64,000 nucleotides of DNA. It comes from Staphylococcus cornubiensis (lineage in GTDB: Bacteria > Bacillota > Bacilli > Staphylococcales > Staphylococcaceae). The position numbers and the translations under genes were made by a program. Below, piece by piece: positions 17,875 through 27,132 of this stretch (position 1 is its first letter; each line of letters opens with the position of its first letter). The stretch lies in NCBI RefSeq assembly GCF_900183575.1, contig NZ_FXUZ01000003.1:124001-188000 (forward strand), written 5' to 3'. The notes below the pieces were generated by a model, which did not search any database, was not told the DNA's origin, and saw only the letters and a program-made list of their open reading frames with translations.

Positions 17875-17910
17875 AAAAGCTGGGAAAACTTAATTGTCCT
17901 CCAGCCTTTT
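17875..17910 (-). terminator. Terminator of the sbn operon
   Basis: On the minus strand GGCTGGAGGAC and GTTTTCCCAGC pair imperfectly (G-T pairs and one bulge) and are followed by TTTTTC. It lies 30 bp after the sbnI stop. Confidence 0.7.
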
Positions 17911-17939
17911 CCCACTTCAAATGAACGGCAACGATGATG

Positions 17940-18704
17940 TTATTCCGCTTCTATTAAGTAAATCTTTTCAGTATAGCAACGCATGCTTTCAATTTTCTTC
18001 TGTAAAAACATGTGCCACTTCTCTTGACTCGCTTGATTAATATTTTTCAATAAATGGAGCGGAACTTGTAAATTTAAACAACGCCCCGCAATGTTAAAAC
18101 GTGTGACGCCAGCGGGTACTGTTTGTCCTCTTTGCACGACGGCTTCAATTTCACCAATTTGTAGGGGTTGATATTTCATTAATATATCATTGGTATCGAG
18201 GCACAAACATGCACTATGTGGGACGCGTTCCACTTTGCAACTTGCGCTATAGCTGTTGACGACCTTCTTCCAAATATCAAGCTTATCTGCAGTTAAATCA
18301 GCACTATATAAATAATGTTCCGTTTGTTGATCGCACATCGTAATAAAAGGTGCTTCATCACGAACCTCTGTCGTCCAAGGTAACATGGGCTCATCAGCTA
18401 AGCCATCACACCACGCACCACTAGGGATTTTATGATGCCAACTGCCAATGGAATATTGCGTACGTTGAATCACCTGTACAGGGATGACTTCACAACCTAA
18501 CGCTTTCAAGCTCATAAAACGGTGTACACCATCGATGACCATGTAACGACCAAATAATGTTTTAACGACGAGTACAGGGTGTCGTAAATGCTGCTCTTTT
18601 TCAATACTCTCTTTCGTTTTTTCTAATCGACTCGGTTCAAATGCTTCGTGGAGGTCAATCTTGTCGACTGGAATGAGTTGCAATGTGTCGTATATTTGTT
18701 TCAT
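17940..18704 (-). CDS. sbnI: SbnI, ParB/Srx-domain serine kinase and regulator of staphyloferrin B synthesis
   Basis: A 254-residue cytoplasmic protein. In S. aureus SbnI phosphorylates free L-serine to O-phospho-L-serine, the substrate of SbnA, and is also a heme-responsive activator of the sbn operon. The ParB-like N-terminal domain shows IDLHEAFEPSRLEKT, with E20 at the catalytic position reported for SbnI, and the VIDGVHRFMSLKALGC loop with its histidine. The C-terminal half keeps the MKYQPL and GVTRFNIAGRCLNLQVP stretches. It overlaps sbnH by 4 bp, and it is the last gene of the operon before a terminator. Confidence 0.93.
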   Translation of the reverse strand: MKQIYDTLQLIPVDKIDLHEAFEPSRLEKTKESIEKEQHLRHPVLVVKTLFGRYMVIDGVHRFMSLKALGCEVIPVQVIQRTQYSIGSWHHKIPSGAWCDGLADEPMLPWTTEVRDEAPFITMCDQQTEHYLYSADLTADKLDIWKKVVNSYSASCKVERVPHSACLCLDTNDILMKYQPLQIGEIEAVVQRGQTVPAGVTRFNIAGRCLNLQVPLHLLKNINQASQEKWHMFLQKKIESMRCYTEKIYLIEAE

Positions 18705-19903
18705 GATTCTCCCTCCTTCTCACTTGACCAGTAAATGAATTGTGGATGCGGATGGCTTAAAAAGTCATGATGTGAAATCGACCAACCATACGCGCCGGCA
18801 TACGTGAAAATGACAGCATCGCCTGTAGACAACTTCTGAATATCCACGCCTTTGGCAAAAACATCTTTAGGTGTACACAGTTGGCCTACAAGTGTCACAG
18901 CTTGTTGTTCAATCGTCCTTGGCGTGATTTCATGGGTTAGTTCAGACATAGGTAATATTTCAAACGGGTGATTGTGTTGCCATGAAACAGGAAGCCTAAA
19001 GTGTTGTGTGCCCCCTTTTAAAATGGCAAACCATGCACCATGTACACGTTTAATGTCCAATACTTCAGTCACGTAATAGCCGATATGTGCGACCATGTAG
19101 CGACCACATTCAAAGTTTAAGGTGATATGTTGTAACTGCTCTTGTTCAATCAAATCGGCCAGTGCTGTCGTGAAATACGTCCAATCAAATTGTTCATTTA
19201 AATCCTGATAATTGACACCGATGCCACCACCGACATTGAGGTGTTGCAATGTAAAGTCATGTTGCGCTGCCCATGCTTTGGCCTTTTGAAAATATAAGGC
19301 CATCACTTGTAAATGTAATGCTGCGTCTAAGTTATTGGAAATCGAATGGAAATGAAAGCCTTCCAACTGAACACGTGGCATATTTTTCGCTGCTTCAATC
19401 ACAGTATCGACTTCTGTTTCATCAATACCAAATTGTGTCGGTTGACCTGCCATATGTAACGTCGCGGCTGGAAATGGCCCTGCTAAATTCACTCTGAGCA
19501 AGATGGACATCGTTGCATTCTCACGTTCAAGTAAATCATTTAAGCGCTCTAATTCATACAAACTTTCGACATGAATGCGTCGAATCCCTTGTTGAATCGC
19601 ATATCGCAAAGATTCATCGGTCTTTCCGGGCCCTCCAAAAATGACATGTTCAGCTGTTGTATGCGCTAAAGCTTTTTCTATTTCGCCTTCTGAAGCGACT
19701 TCGAATCCAGCGACATGGGGTTGAATGGCTGCTAAAATAGCGGACTCACTGTTCGCTTTCATCGCATAATACATCTCACAATTGTCAGGCAACTGTGATG
19801 TTACACGCTCAAGATGCTGCTCTAGTGCGTCCATATCATAAATAAAATGGCAGAGCGGACCTTGTTGTTTCAGTTGATTGACTATTGCGCTAATTGTCGC
19901 CAT
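18701..19903 (-). CDS. sbnH: SbnH, PLP-dependent decarboxylase of staphyloferrin B synthesis
   Basis: Decarboxylates the citryl-diaminopropionate intermediate to give the citryl-ethylenediamine unit of staphyloferrin B. Fold type III PLP enzyme of 400 residues (ornithine/DAP decarboxylase family): PLP lysine K49 in YYAMKAN, a HFHSIS segment where related enzymes carry the PLP-stacking histidine, the glycine-rich NVGGGIGVNY phosphate loop, and the C-terminal GQLCTPKDVF segment with the active-site cysteine region. It overlaps both sbnG (14 bp) and sbnI (4 bp), as expected in a tightly coupled operon. Confidence 0.94.
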   Translation of the reverse strand: MATISAIVNQLKQQGPLCHFIYDMDALEQHLERVTSQLPDNCEMYYAMKANSESAILAAIQPHVAGFEVASEGEIEKALAHTTAEHVIFGGPGKTDESLRYAIQQGIRRIHVESLYELERLNDLLERENATMSILLRVNLAGPFPAATLHMAGQPTQFGIDETEVDTVIEAAKNMPRVQLEGFHFHSISNNLDAALHLQVMALYFQKAKAWAAQHDFTLQHLNVGGGIGVNYQDLNEQFDWTYFTTALADLIEQEQLQHITLNFECGRYMVAHIGYYVTEVLDIKRVHGAWFAILKGGTQHFRLPVSWQHNHPFEILPMSELTHEITPRTIEQQAVTLVGQLCTPKDVFAKGVDIQKLSTGDAVIFTYAGAYGWSISHHDFLSHPHPQFIYWSSEKEGES

Positions 19904-20672
19904 GTTCTGTCACCTCTTTCAACTGTGCTAAATTGTGCTTTAAATGACGATACAGCTTCCCGCGGTCATCACCCATCAGAAAACATTGGACGCCTTGCTG
20001 TTGCCATTGTTGAACTTGTTGGTCATCTCGAGGTAAAGCACAAAATTGTTTACCTGCTGTTTTCGTTGTCGTAAACACATGCTGAATCGCTTGTTGCACT
20101 TGGTCGTGACGTGTTTCCCAAGGGATGCCGAGTGATTGTGATAAATCGGCTGCACCTTCAATGACCATATCCAAGCCTTCTACCTGTACAATTTCATCAA
20201 TCGCACGGACGCCTTTCATATTTTCAATCATTGCGATCACACATATAGACGCATTCGCTTCAGCCATCGCTTCTTTCAAAGGAACCTCACCAAACCGCGC
20301 CATCCGTCCGCCATTCAAACTGCGCAACCCTTCTGGATAATAACGACTCAACTTCACAATACGTTCTGCTGTTTCGCGGTCATTGACATGTGGAACAACA
20401 ATGCCTCTTGCCCCCATATCTAACACTTTAATAATGTCTCGATCAATTGCAGCAGTCACGCGTACAATCGGAATAATATTGGCCGCCTCAGCTGCACGAA
20501 TCATATGGGCTAACGTTTCATCGTTTATCGCGACATGTTCTGTATCAATGACGACAAAATCATAACCACTTGCAGCGATGATCTCGATGACGAGTGGATC
20601 TGGAATCGAATTCATCAAACCATACTGCACGTGTCCTTCTGCTAAATTGCGTTTAAGTGAAAGTTGTCTCAT
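19890..20672 (-). CDS. sbnG: SbnG, citrate synthase (HpcH/HpaI aldolase family)
   Basis: A 260-residue class II aldolase-like enzyme that makes citrate from oxaloacetate and acetyl-CoA for siderophore assembly, which frees the pathway from the TCA cycle. Family features are the N-terminal GLMNSIPDP strand, VIDTEH (residues 41-46), catalytic arginine R71 in PIVRV, the ARGIVVPHV segment and the acidic residue pair in the MIE strand that binds the metal. It overlaps sbnF by 4 bp. Confidence 0.94.
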   Translation of the reverse strand: MRQLSLKRNLAEGHVQYGLMNSIPDPLVIEIIAASGYDFVVIDTEHVAINDETLAHMIRAAEAANIIPIVRVTAAIDRDIIKVLDMGARGIVVPHVNDRETAERIVKLSRYYPEGLRSLNGGRMARFGEVPLKEAMAEANASICVIAMIENMKGVRAIDEIVQVEGLDMVIEGAADLSQSLGIPWETRHDQVQQAIQHVFTTTKTAGKQFCALPRDDQQVQQWQQQGVQCFLMGDDRGKLYRHLKHNLAQLKEVTEHGDN

Positions 20673-22423
20673 TGTTCAGACCTCCTCAACGGATTACGTA
20701 CTTCATGAAGTCGTAACGCTACATCTTCTCGTAAACGTCGTGTCGTTAATTTTTCCACTTGAATAGTAGGGACAAATAAATCAAAATGACGATAATTCGG
20801 AAGATCTGGGAATGTTTGCTGATACTGTTCTATCACAGCGCGTACCTTTTCCCACTGCTTGGATGCTTTTATATCATATTGACGTGCAACAAAGTCAATG
20901 ATTTCTGCAATATTAATAAAGAAAAAGGCATCATGTAGAAAATCACGTACGAGTTCCACATCTTCTGTTTCAATAAATGAGTTTTGGTTCACTTTTCGAT
21001 GGGCTTCGGGTGTCTCACGTAATTGTGGATTCTGGGCGATTTCACTTAACAAACTCGGTTTAAAGCGAATGCCATCATGAAAATCTTTCAATGCAATACG
21101 TGTCGGCCAGCCCTCTTCATGAATCAGCATCATATTTTGTGCATGTGATTCAAAAGCAATACCATGGTAATACAACATATGAATCATTGGCGTTACTGCG
21201 ACAGTTAAAAATTGTTCCATCCATTGTTCAGCACCATATTTTGACATCCATGCATCAATCAGTGGTCGACTGTCAGCATCCATTGAATATAAGGCGTTAA
21301 ATGGGATAGCCGACTCGTTCGCTGCTAAATAATGATGAAGGTTTTCTCGCCAAATCACACCTAATGCACCGTAAATACGCTGTTGCTTTGCCGGAGATAA
21401 GGTCGTGTTTTGATAAGCATGCCCTAACACTTCTCCTAAAAATACTGTCTTTAAATCGTCTTGGAGATACGTATCTTCAGACTGAATATGTTTCAACCAA
21501 TCCGTAATTTGTGCTGCGTTTTCAATCGTATGTGGCGCTAGAACACGTTTGGTCGATGTATTCGTAATGCTGATTGGTGTTTTCAAATAGTATTTGTCAT
21601 GATCGGTAGGTGTAAGTGTGCGAATCGACTGTTGTGGCACATACATTTCATCACATGTTCCAAGCCATAACATCTCTCCAAGCATCCACGCTTCTGCAAA
21701 TTCGACTTGAATGATATGTTCAAATTGCCACGGATGTACCGGTATCAATACCATCGTTTCAAGTGAATGCCCATGTTGTCGGAGTGTTTCTTCAAATGCT
21801 GCCAGCGTTTCTGAACCGAGCTGACGCTTGAGCAACGCAACCGTGTCGACACTATGAGATACAGTCGTTTCTACATAATCTGGTGCAATCGCAATCCATT
21901 GCAATTGAAATGACGGTCGAAAATCCGGACCATATCGTTCATTATCCGTCAATGTAAAACCGAGACGTGACTTGTAGCTCGGGTGATACATATGTCCTTC
22001 CATTGCGTAAGATTCGTAATCATCAAATGTCGTTAATGCGATGTCCGACTGTTGTGCACGATAGCGTCGCGCTTGTGTGTCTTTTAATTCGGTTTGCAAC
22101 AATTCGACGATAAAGTCTTCTAATTTTTGTTCATCTTTTTCAAAAGTAAAGTGAACATCTCTTAAAAGTTGAACATAATTGAGGGTTTCGACTTCATCTT
22201 CACCAACGATACGCCAAACTGGAGAGATCAACGTCAATCGTTCAAAACTCTCGGATTGATGTATCTGTACACGATAAGTCGCCACTTCACCTTCAATATC
22301 GTACGTATAGCAACTGTCATCATCTAGCGACTTTCGATCATAACGCACCACGTCTTCATATATCAGTGACGTCACCAGCTGTTGCATGATACGTCGCCTC
22401 ACTTGTTCAATCAGATGTTTCAT
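20669..22423 (-). CDS. sbnF: SbnF, NRPS-independent siderophore synthetase
   Basis: An IucA/IucC family ligase (584 residues) that activates a carboxylate with ATP and condenses it with an amine in staphyloferrin B assembly. Visible family motifs are GHMYHPSYKSRLGF (ATP site), HPWQFEHI, the SIRTLTP strand, TNTSTKRVLAPHT and the catalytic ESHAQNMMLIHE region. I start at the ATG at 22423, which has GGAGGAGGA at 8 nt and gives an N terminus collinear with S. aureus SbnF; an ATG 21 codons upstream lies inside sbnE without a ribosome site. It overlaps sbnE by 17 bp and sbnG by 4 bp. Confidence 0.94.
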   Translation of the reverse strand: MKHLIEQVRRRIMQQLVTSLIYEDVVRYDRKSLDDDSCYTYDIEGEVATYRVQIHQSESFERLTLISPVWRIVGEDEVETLNYVQLLRDVHFTFEKDEQKLEDFIVELLQTELKDTQARRYRAQQSDIALTTFDDYESYAMEGHMYHPSYKSRLGFTLTDNERYGPDFRPSFQLQWIAIAPDYVETTVSHSVDTVALLKRQLGSETLAAFEETLRQHGHSLETMVLIPVHPWQFEHIIQVEFAEAWMLGEMLWLGTCDEMYVPQQSIRTLTPTDHDKYYLKTPISITNTSTKRVLAPHTIENAAQITDWLKHIQSEDTYLQDDLKTVFLGEVLGHAYQNTTLSPAKQQRIYGALGVIWRENLHHYLAANESAIPFNALYSMDADSRPLIDAWMSKYGAEQWMEQFLTVAVTPMIHMLYYHGIAFESHAQNMMLIHEEGWPTRIALKDFHDGIRFKPSLLSEIAQNPQLRETPEAHRKVNQNSFIETEDVELVRDFLHDAFFFINIAEIIDFVARQYDIKASKQWEKVRAVIEQYQQTFPDLPNYRHFDLFVPTIQVEKLTTRRLREDVALRLHEVRNPLRRSEQ

Positions 22424-24125
22424 AAATGCTGTCCTCCTCCTGACTAATCGGGTTAGGAATTTTAATATAAATTGGGTCTTCACCACGTTCTTGTAATTTA
22501 CTCATCAAATTCGCTTTCGCTGCAAATGTCGGATTGAAGCGTAAATCTTCTAAACATTGCATTAAAATTTCATGACCTTGTGCACGCGCTTGCCACATTT
22601 CAAATGTACGATTCACTGTTTGCCAAAGCTGATCTTCATGACCTGCTGCTTTACCTAATGTAGAAACAAGATGGCCCAAATGATTCACAATGACATAATA
22701 TTTAAAACGGTGCCACGCTTCATGATGCGTGTACACAACAGGACTGTCTGCGCTAATTTGATGCGGAATCATGCCTTGCTCAGTTGCGATGCGTTCAGAC
22801 ACACAAATGCCTTCTAAATCACGTACATAGCAAACTGTTGGGCGGCCTTCTTCTAGGGCAATGAGTGTATTTTGGACGTGCGCTTCGAGACTAATCCCTG
22901 TATGCGCAAATAATTCCAACATCGGCCAAATGACTTGATTTAAGTACAGTGTCAGCCAGTCTTCACTAGACAATCCACTGCGCAACCAAGCTTGTCCTAA
23001 TTTTGAAGTTGGATCATCCGGCATCGTTTCAAACAAACTCGCCAAGACATGTATTTCTTCGAGGGATTCATATTGCTCTATCCCTTCACGCACAATCATC
23101 GCACTATTCGCTAAAATATCTATGGACGCTTGATTGTCTGGTTGTAGCGCCCGATAACCTTGTTCGAACATCAATTTAAATGTCTCTGTTTCATAATCTG
23201 GCTTGATAGCTGCAACGATTTCCGCCGCATCCAATGTTCTTTCGATTTGTTCAAAGTCATTCGTTCTGACAAAGTTCGTAATTTTAACTTGAATCGGCAA
23301 TTTCAAATAAATATTCAGTGCTTTCACAAAGACTGTTCGCACAGAGGACGTCGGGTAAACAAAATGACCACGTTGCCCTAAGTCTTGAATGGTACCATTG
23401 GCGATATGTTGCTGAATTGTCGGTTGTTGCTTCAACACTTCAATTTGATACGGATGAACTGGAAGTATGTGATACGTTGCGGTATATTCCCCATCTTCCA
23501 CTTGTGCCAGTTGACGCACAGTTTCATCAACGCGTGCTTCATAATTCGGCACATAGCGTTCGACTAATAACGCAGGGTCTACCGCTAAGTAATGGAGTTG
23601 GAACGCAACATGACATTCTGGTGCATACTGTTCGATATCTTCATCAGTAAAACCGGTTGCACTCTTCGGCGTCGGATGAAATGGATGTCCAAGATACAGT
23701 GATTGTTCTGAAGCGATATAATGATTCGGATGAGGCGGTGCATGACGTCTCGCTTGATCGAGATAACGTGTTGTTCGTGAAATACTGTTACATATATCTT
23801 GATAGACCGCTTCTACAATGGTTGTCTCAGTTGGTGAAGTCTCATCATACGCAATCGCTTCAAGCAAATATTGGATAGCCTGAAGGGGTGTCAGTTGTGA
23901 GACGTGCCCTATTCCTTCTAAGTAAATGACTGAATCATACATGTGATGTCCCATCGGCGAAATATAGCGCAACTTTCCATGGAGTGTCAGGTCATCTTTT
24001 AATGTGACGCGCCACTGAGACGTCCCTTCTTTCATCGGTTTACAGCCTTTTTCTCTAAAATAAATATTTAAAAGTCGTTCTAACGCAGCATGTTCAGCGC
24101 GTTTATTCATCTTAAAATTTTGCAC
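22407..24125 (-). CDS. sbnE: SbnE, NRPS-independent siderophore synthetase
   Basis: IucA/IucC family synthetase (572 residues) that in S. aureus condenses citrate with diaminopropionate early in staphyloferrin B synthesis. Motifs include LGHPFHPTPKSATGF, LPVHPYQI, TSSVRTVF, TNFVRTNDFEQIERT and the catalytic LEAHVQNTLIALEEG. The GTG start at 24125 gives an N terminus (MQNFKM...) that aligns residue for residue with the S. aureus protein. An internal ATG at 24110, one base after the sbnD stop, is the alternative. It overlaps sbnF by 17 bp. Confidence 0.94.
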   Translation of the reverse strand: MQNFKMNKRAEHAALERLLNIYFREKGCKPMKEGTSQWRVTLKDDLTLHGKLRYISPMGHHMYDSVIYLEGIGHVSQLTPLQAIQYLLEAIAYDETSPTETTIVEAVYQDICNSISRTTRYLDQARRHAPPHPNHYIASEQSLYLGHPFHPTPKSATGFTDEDIEQYAPECHVAFQLHYLAVDPALLVERYVPNYEARVDETVRQLAQVEDGEYTATYHILPVHPYQIEVLKQQPTIQQHIANGTIQDLGQRGHFVYPTSSVRTVFVKALNIYLKLPIQVKITNFVRTNDFEQIERTLDAAEIVAAIKPDYETETFKLMFEQGYRALQPDNQASIDILANSAMIVREGIEQYESLEEIHVLASLFETMPDDPTSKLGQAWLRSGLSSEDWLTLYLNQVIWPMLELFAHTGISLEAHVQNTLIALEEGRPTVCYVRDLEGICVSERIATEQGMIPHQISADSPVVYTHHEAWHRFKYYVIVNHLGHLVSTLGKAAGHEDQLWQTVNRTFEMWQARAQGHEILMQCLEDLRFNPTFAAKANLMSKLQERGEDPIYIKIPNPISQEEDSIYETSD

Positions 24126-25368
24126 GTTGCTCTTTAACCTCCCAGAAACCCGTCAATATAGGGCTGATTTTTTGATTTTTAATATGTGAAGCCCATAATA
24201 GCGTGCTACTGAATGCAAAAATAACGCCCATCAGTATAAAGGTTGTCGCGGGTTCGGTATAACTCGTTACCATCGCACCACTCAAACTGCCGACAATTTG
24301 ACCGACAACTAAAAAGCTATTCGTCGAGCCTACAAATGTTCCTTTAAGTTGTTGATGACTCGCATTCACGACGACAAACATGACACTTTGAATGAGTGCA
24401 CTATAAGTTAAACCTTGTAACACACGTGCAATTCCAAGCATCCAAAGATCCGTCGCCATGCCTTGCCATAAGACACTGATGCCACATAAAACACTTGCGA
24501 CAATGTAGACATTCTTGACGTAAGCTTTATCATTAAAGTAACCCCAAAAAGGTGCACTGATCATTGAAGCCGTCCAAAACGCTGACTGTAAAATACCGAC
24601 TGCCGCACGATCATCAATTTGGAGTTGATTGACTGTGCTGACTAACGGTGCCAAAGCTGTCATCATGCCATACATCGCAAAGTTAGCTAATACACCGACG
24701 ATAATAAAGCGACAAGTGAGTTGTGTACACAACAAACATTTCATAGATTGTCGAACACTTTTTTTAACTTGAGGTTGCTCTGAATTGATAGGTGTCTGCG
24801 TCGTTTCAATTAAGAAAAAGATGCCGAGAATACTCATGAACAAGGTGACAAGGCCAATCAATAACAAGAGCGCTTGAAAGCCGAGCATCGTCGCAAGTAC
24901 ACCGCCTATGAGTGGTCCCACGAGAGAGCCCGCACTCACAGCACTTTGTAATTTACCTAGTACAGCACCGCGCTCAGATTCAGGCGCTTCACCACTTGCA
25001 AAGGCACTTGAAGCTTCCACTACACCTCCGAATAATCCTTGTAACAACCGTACAAGTACAAATTGAAACGGTGTCGTACAAAAAGACATGAGTAAAAGGC
25101 ATAATCCTAAACCAAATAGTGCACGCAACACCATCCATTTTCGACTCAATCGATCACCGAGCTTTCCCCATAACGGAGAAGCTAACATTGTCGTGACAGC
25201 CGGAGCCGCAATAGCGACCCCACTCCACAACTGAATTTCAATGACGTTCAAATTTTTCAAAGATGCCATATAGATTGGAAGTAATGGAACTAAAACTGTC
25301 AGACCCGCTATGGCAATAAATTGGCCGAGCCATAGCGTTCTAAAATTACGTTGCCAAGTCTGTTGAAT
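24112..25368 (-). CDS. sbnD: SbnD, staphyloferrin B efflux transporter (MFS), with a non-standard start
   Basis: Major facilitator superfamily exporter, the likely route for staphyloferrin B secretion. Twelve helices are expected; the MFS motif GKLGDRLSRKW lies in the loop after helix 2. From the first standard start codon (ATG at 25269) the protein would be 385 residues and lack helix 1. The frame stays open upstream to about 25380 and encodes a convincing first helix (FRTLWLGQFIAIAGLTV) joined to LVPLLPIY, as in other SbnD proteins, but contains no ATG, GTG or TTG. The best candidate is an ATT codon at 25368, giving 418 residues and a 23-bp overlap with sbnC. Either a rare start codon is used or the base differs from the true sequence. 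Gene identity is firm; the start is not. Confidence 0.88.
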   Translation of the reverse strand: MQQTWQRNFRTLWLGQFIAIAGLTVLVPLLPIYMASLKNLNVIEIQLWSGVAIAAPAVTTMLASPLWGKLGDRLSRKWMVLRALFGLGLCLLLMSFCTTPFQFVLVRLLQGLFGGVVEASSAFASGEAPESERGAVLGKLQSAVSAGSLVGPLIGGVLATMLGFQALLLLIGLVTLFMSILGIFFLIETTQTPINSEQPQVKKSVRQSMKCLLCTQLTCRFIIVGVLANFAMYGMMTALAPLVSTVNQLQIDDRAAVGILQSAFWTASMISAPFWGYFNDKAYVKNVYIVASVLCGISVLWQGMATDLWMLGIARVLQGLTYSALIQSVMFVVVNASHQQLKGTFVGSTNSFLVVGQIVGSLSGAMVTSYTEPATTFILMGVIFAFSSTLLWASHIKNQKISPILTGFWEVKEQRAKF

Positions 25369-27121
25369 GGTGATCTGCCCATTTCATTGGATTTGGAACA
25401 CGACCGATACTCGACGGCATACTGCCACCCCCGTCACCACGTTGATGTAATAATGGAAGTAATATGCGTTTAAATGGCCATGTTTCGTGATTGAAAATGA
25501 TGTGTTCCACTTCCTCAGACGTATCAGTCAACCAATCTATTGTGCGGATATGACGTTGCATCGTTTGTCTCAACTGTGTCATCAGTTCAGCTTCAGATAC
25601 TTTAAATACATCCACTAAAGCATCTACAATGGCATATAAATTCACACTGACTGCTAACGTTTGGAAATAAGCAAAAAATGTCTCGATATCTTCATTTAAT
25701 AATGTGTTCGGTGTATCTTTTCTCACAGCATAGTTCGGCAGTTCAAACCCTTGTGCTGTTAACCATTGAGGGAAAATACGAACGGTATCGTGATCACGCA
25801 AGATAAATTCCGACACTTGCCCCTCTCGAAAAGCAATGAGTACATTTTGACCGTGCAATTCAGGCAACACACCGTATTTCATCAGTGACAATGTCATCTT
25901 TAAAAATGCATCACTTACTTGTTCAAACAACGCGGCGATTTGTTCAGTTGTTGGCTCTGTTGTGTCTAATATTTGTTGATACAGCGTCGGTTCATGTGCA
26001 GCAAGGGCAGCCATCGAAACAACCCAATCTGCCTCCTCTGCTGATTGAGGATAATGTCGCAACTGCATCGTCAAGTGTCCTGACTGATCTTGAAAAATAT
26101 CTTGTGCTTCATTCATATATGACCACCACACCGTTTCATCGCATAATGCAACGCGACCGTGAAGTGACGCATCTTGAGCGATAATGTGACGCAATAAGGC
26201 TTCTCCTGCTTCGCCATTTTTCATGTAACGTGTCGGTGTGAGTCTCAATGCGCCAAGTGATTGCATTGAAAACGGCACTTTCAAATGTGTGAACGGTTGA
26301 TCTAACGGAATCAGTGTCCGCATTGACGAAGATGAGAGGTATTGCCCCATCGTTACATCAAGCATGACGACAATGCCTTGTTGAATTTCCGAACTAAACT
26401 GAGTCGGTAAAACGTGTTCGTATTGCCAGGGATGAACGGGAAAAATAATATAGTCCGCTGCGTCATAGCCTTTCTCAATGAGGGCTTGCTGGCATCGCAC
26501 CAATGTGTCACCCCAAAATGATGTGTAACGTTCGTCTGTCACCCCTTCTCCTTGTAACAAGTGTGACTTTTTAATTGCTACTGTCTTCACAGCTAACGGT
26601 TGATGATATTCTGCCTGATACAATGTATAATCTTCTGCCGTCAATCCTCTTTTTTCTTTTGCTACCGGATGAAAAGGTCTGTCTTTCAAACTGGCGAGCT
26701 GTTCTGAAAAGATAAACGGATGTTCAGAAGCTTTAAAGCCATTGAATTGTGCCGTTAACTGTGCAACTGCTGTTTCCAACCCTTCTGCAAAGCGCTCATG
26801 TGCCCACTCTGTTGCTAAATCTGCGTTCATTGTCACAAACAATTCCCACAATTCTCTCACAGTCAGAGGCATACACGTTTTACTTTCAATGCGGAAAACC
26901 GCCTCTCCATTAAAGCGATACACATTCAAGCTACTGAAATAGACAGGAATGAGTAACACAATCCCCTTTTTCTCATAACGCAAATATTGCTGTTGCTGTA
27001 TCGATAAACGGTGACTCGTCGATGCAATGCCACCTAAATCTTCCAATAATAACGCATCCACAAGGTCTTGTAATATGTATTGTTGTGCGCGCGTTACATT
27101 GTGTTCGTGTTCGCTTACCAT
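25346..27121 (-). CDS. sbnC: SbnC, NRPS-independent siderophore synthetase
   Basis: IucA/IucC family synthetase (591 residues), the third NIS ligase of the pathway, which in S. aureus completes staphyloferrin B by adding alpha-ketoglutarate. Motifs include DRPFHPVAKEKRGL, FPVHPWQYEHV, SSSMRTLIPL and the ELHGQNVLIAFREG catalytic stretch. I prefer the ATG at 27121, preceded by AGGAG at 8 nt, to the GTG three codons upstream, which abuts that site. It follows sbnB after 11 bp. Confidence 0.94.
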   Translation of the reverse strand: MVSEHEHNVTRAQQYILQDLVDALLLEDLGGIASTSHRLSIQQQQYLRYEKKGIVLLIPVYFSSLNVYRFNGEAVFRIESKTCMPLTVRELWELFVTMNADLATEWAHERFAEGLETAVAQLTAQFNGFKASEHPFIFSEQLASLKDRPFHPVAKEKRGLTAEDYTLYQAEYHQPLAVKTVAIKKSHLLQGEGVTDERYTSFWGDTLVRCQQALIEKGYDAADYIIFPVHPWQYEHVLPTQFSSEIQQGIVVMLDVTMGQYLSSSSMRTLIPLDQPFTHLKVPFSMQSLGALRLTPTRYMKNGEAGEALLRHIIAQDASLHGRVALCDETVWWSYMNEAQDIFQDQSGHLTMQLRHYPQSAEEADWVVSMAALAAHEPTLYQQILDTTEPTTEQIAALFEQVSDAFLKMTLSLMKYGVLPELHGQNVLIAFREGQVSEFILRDHDTVRIFPQWLTAQGFELPNYAVRKDTPNTLLNEDIETFFAYFQTLAVSVNLYAIVDALVDVFKVSEAELMTQLRQTMQRHIRTIDWLTDTSEEVEHIIFNHETWPFKRILLPLLHQRGDGGGSMPSSIGRVPNPMKWADHHSTDLAT

Positions 27122-27132
27122 ATATGCCACTC

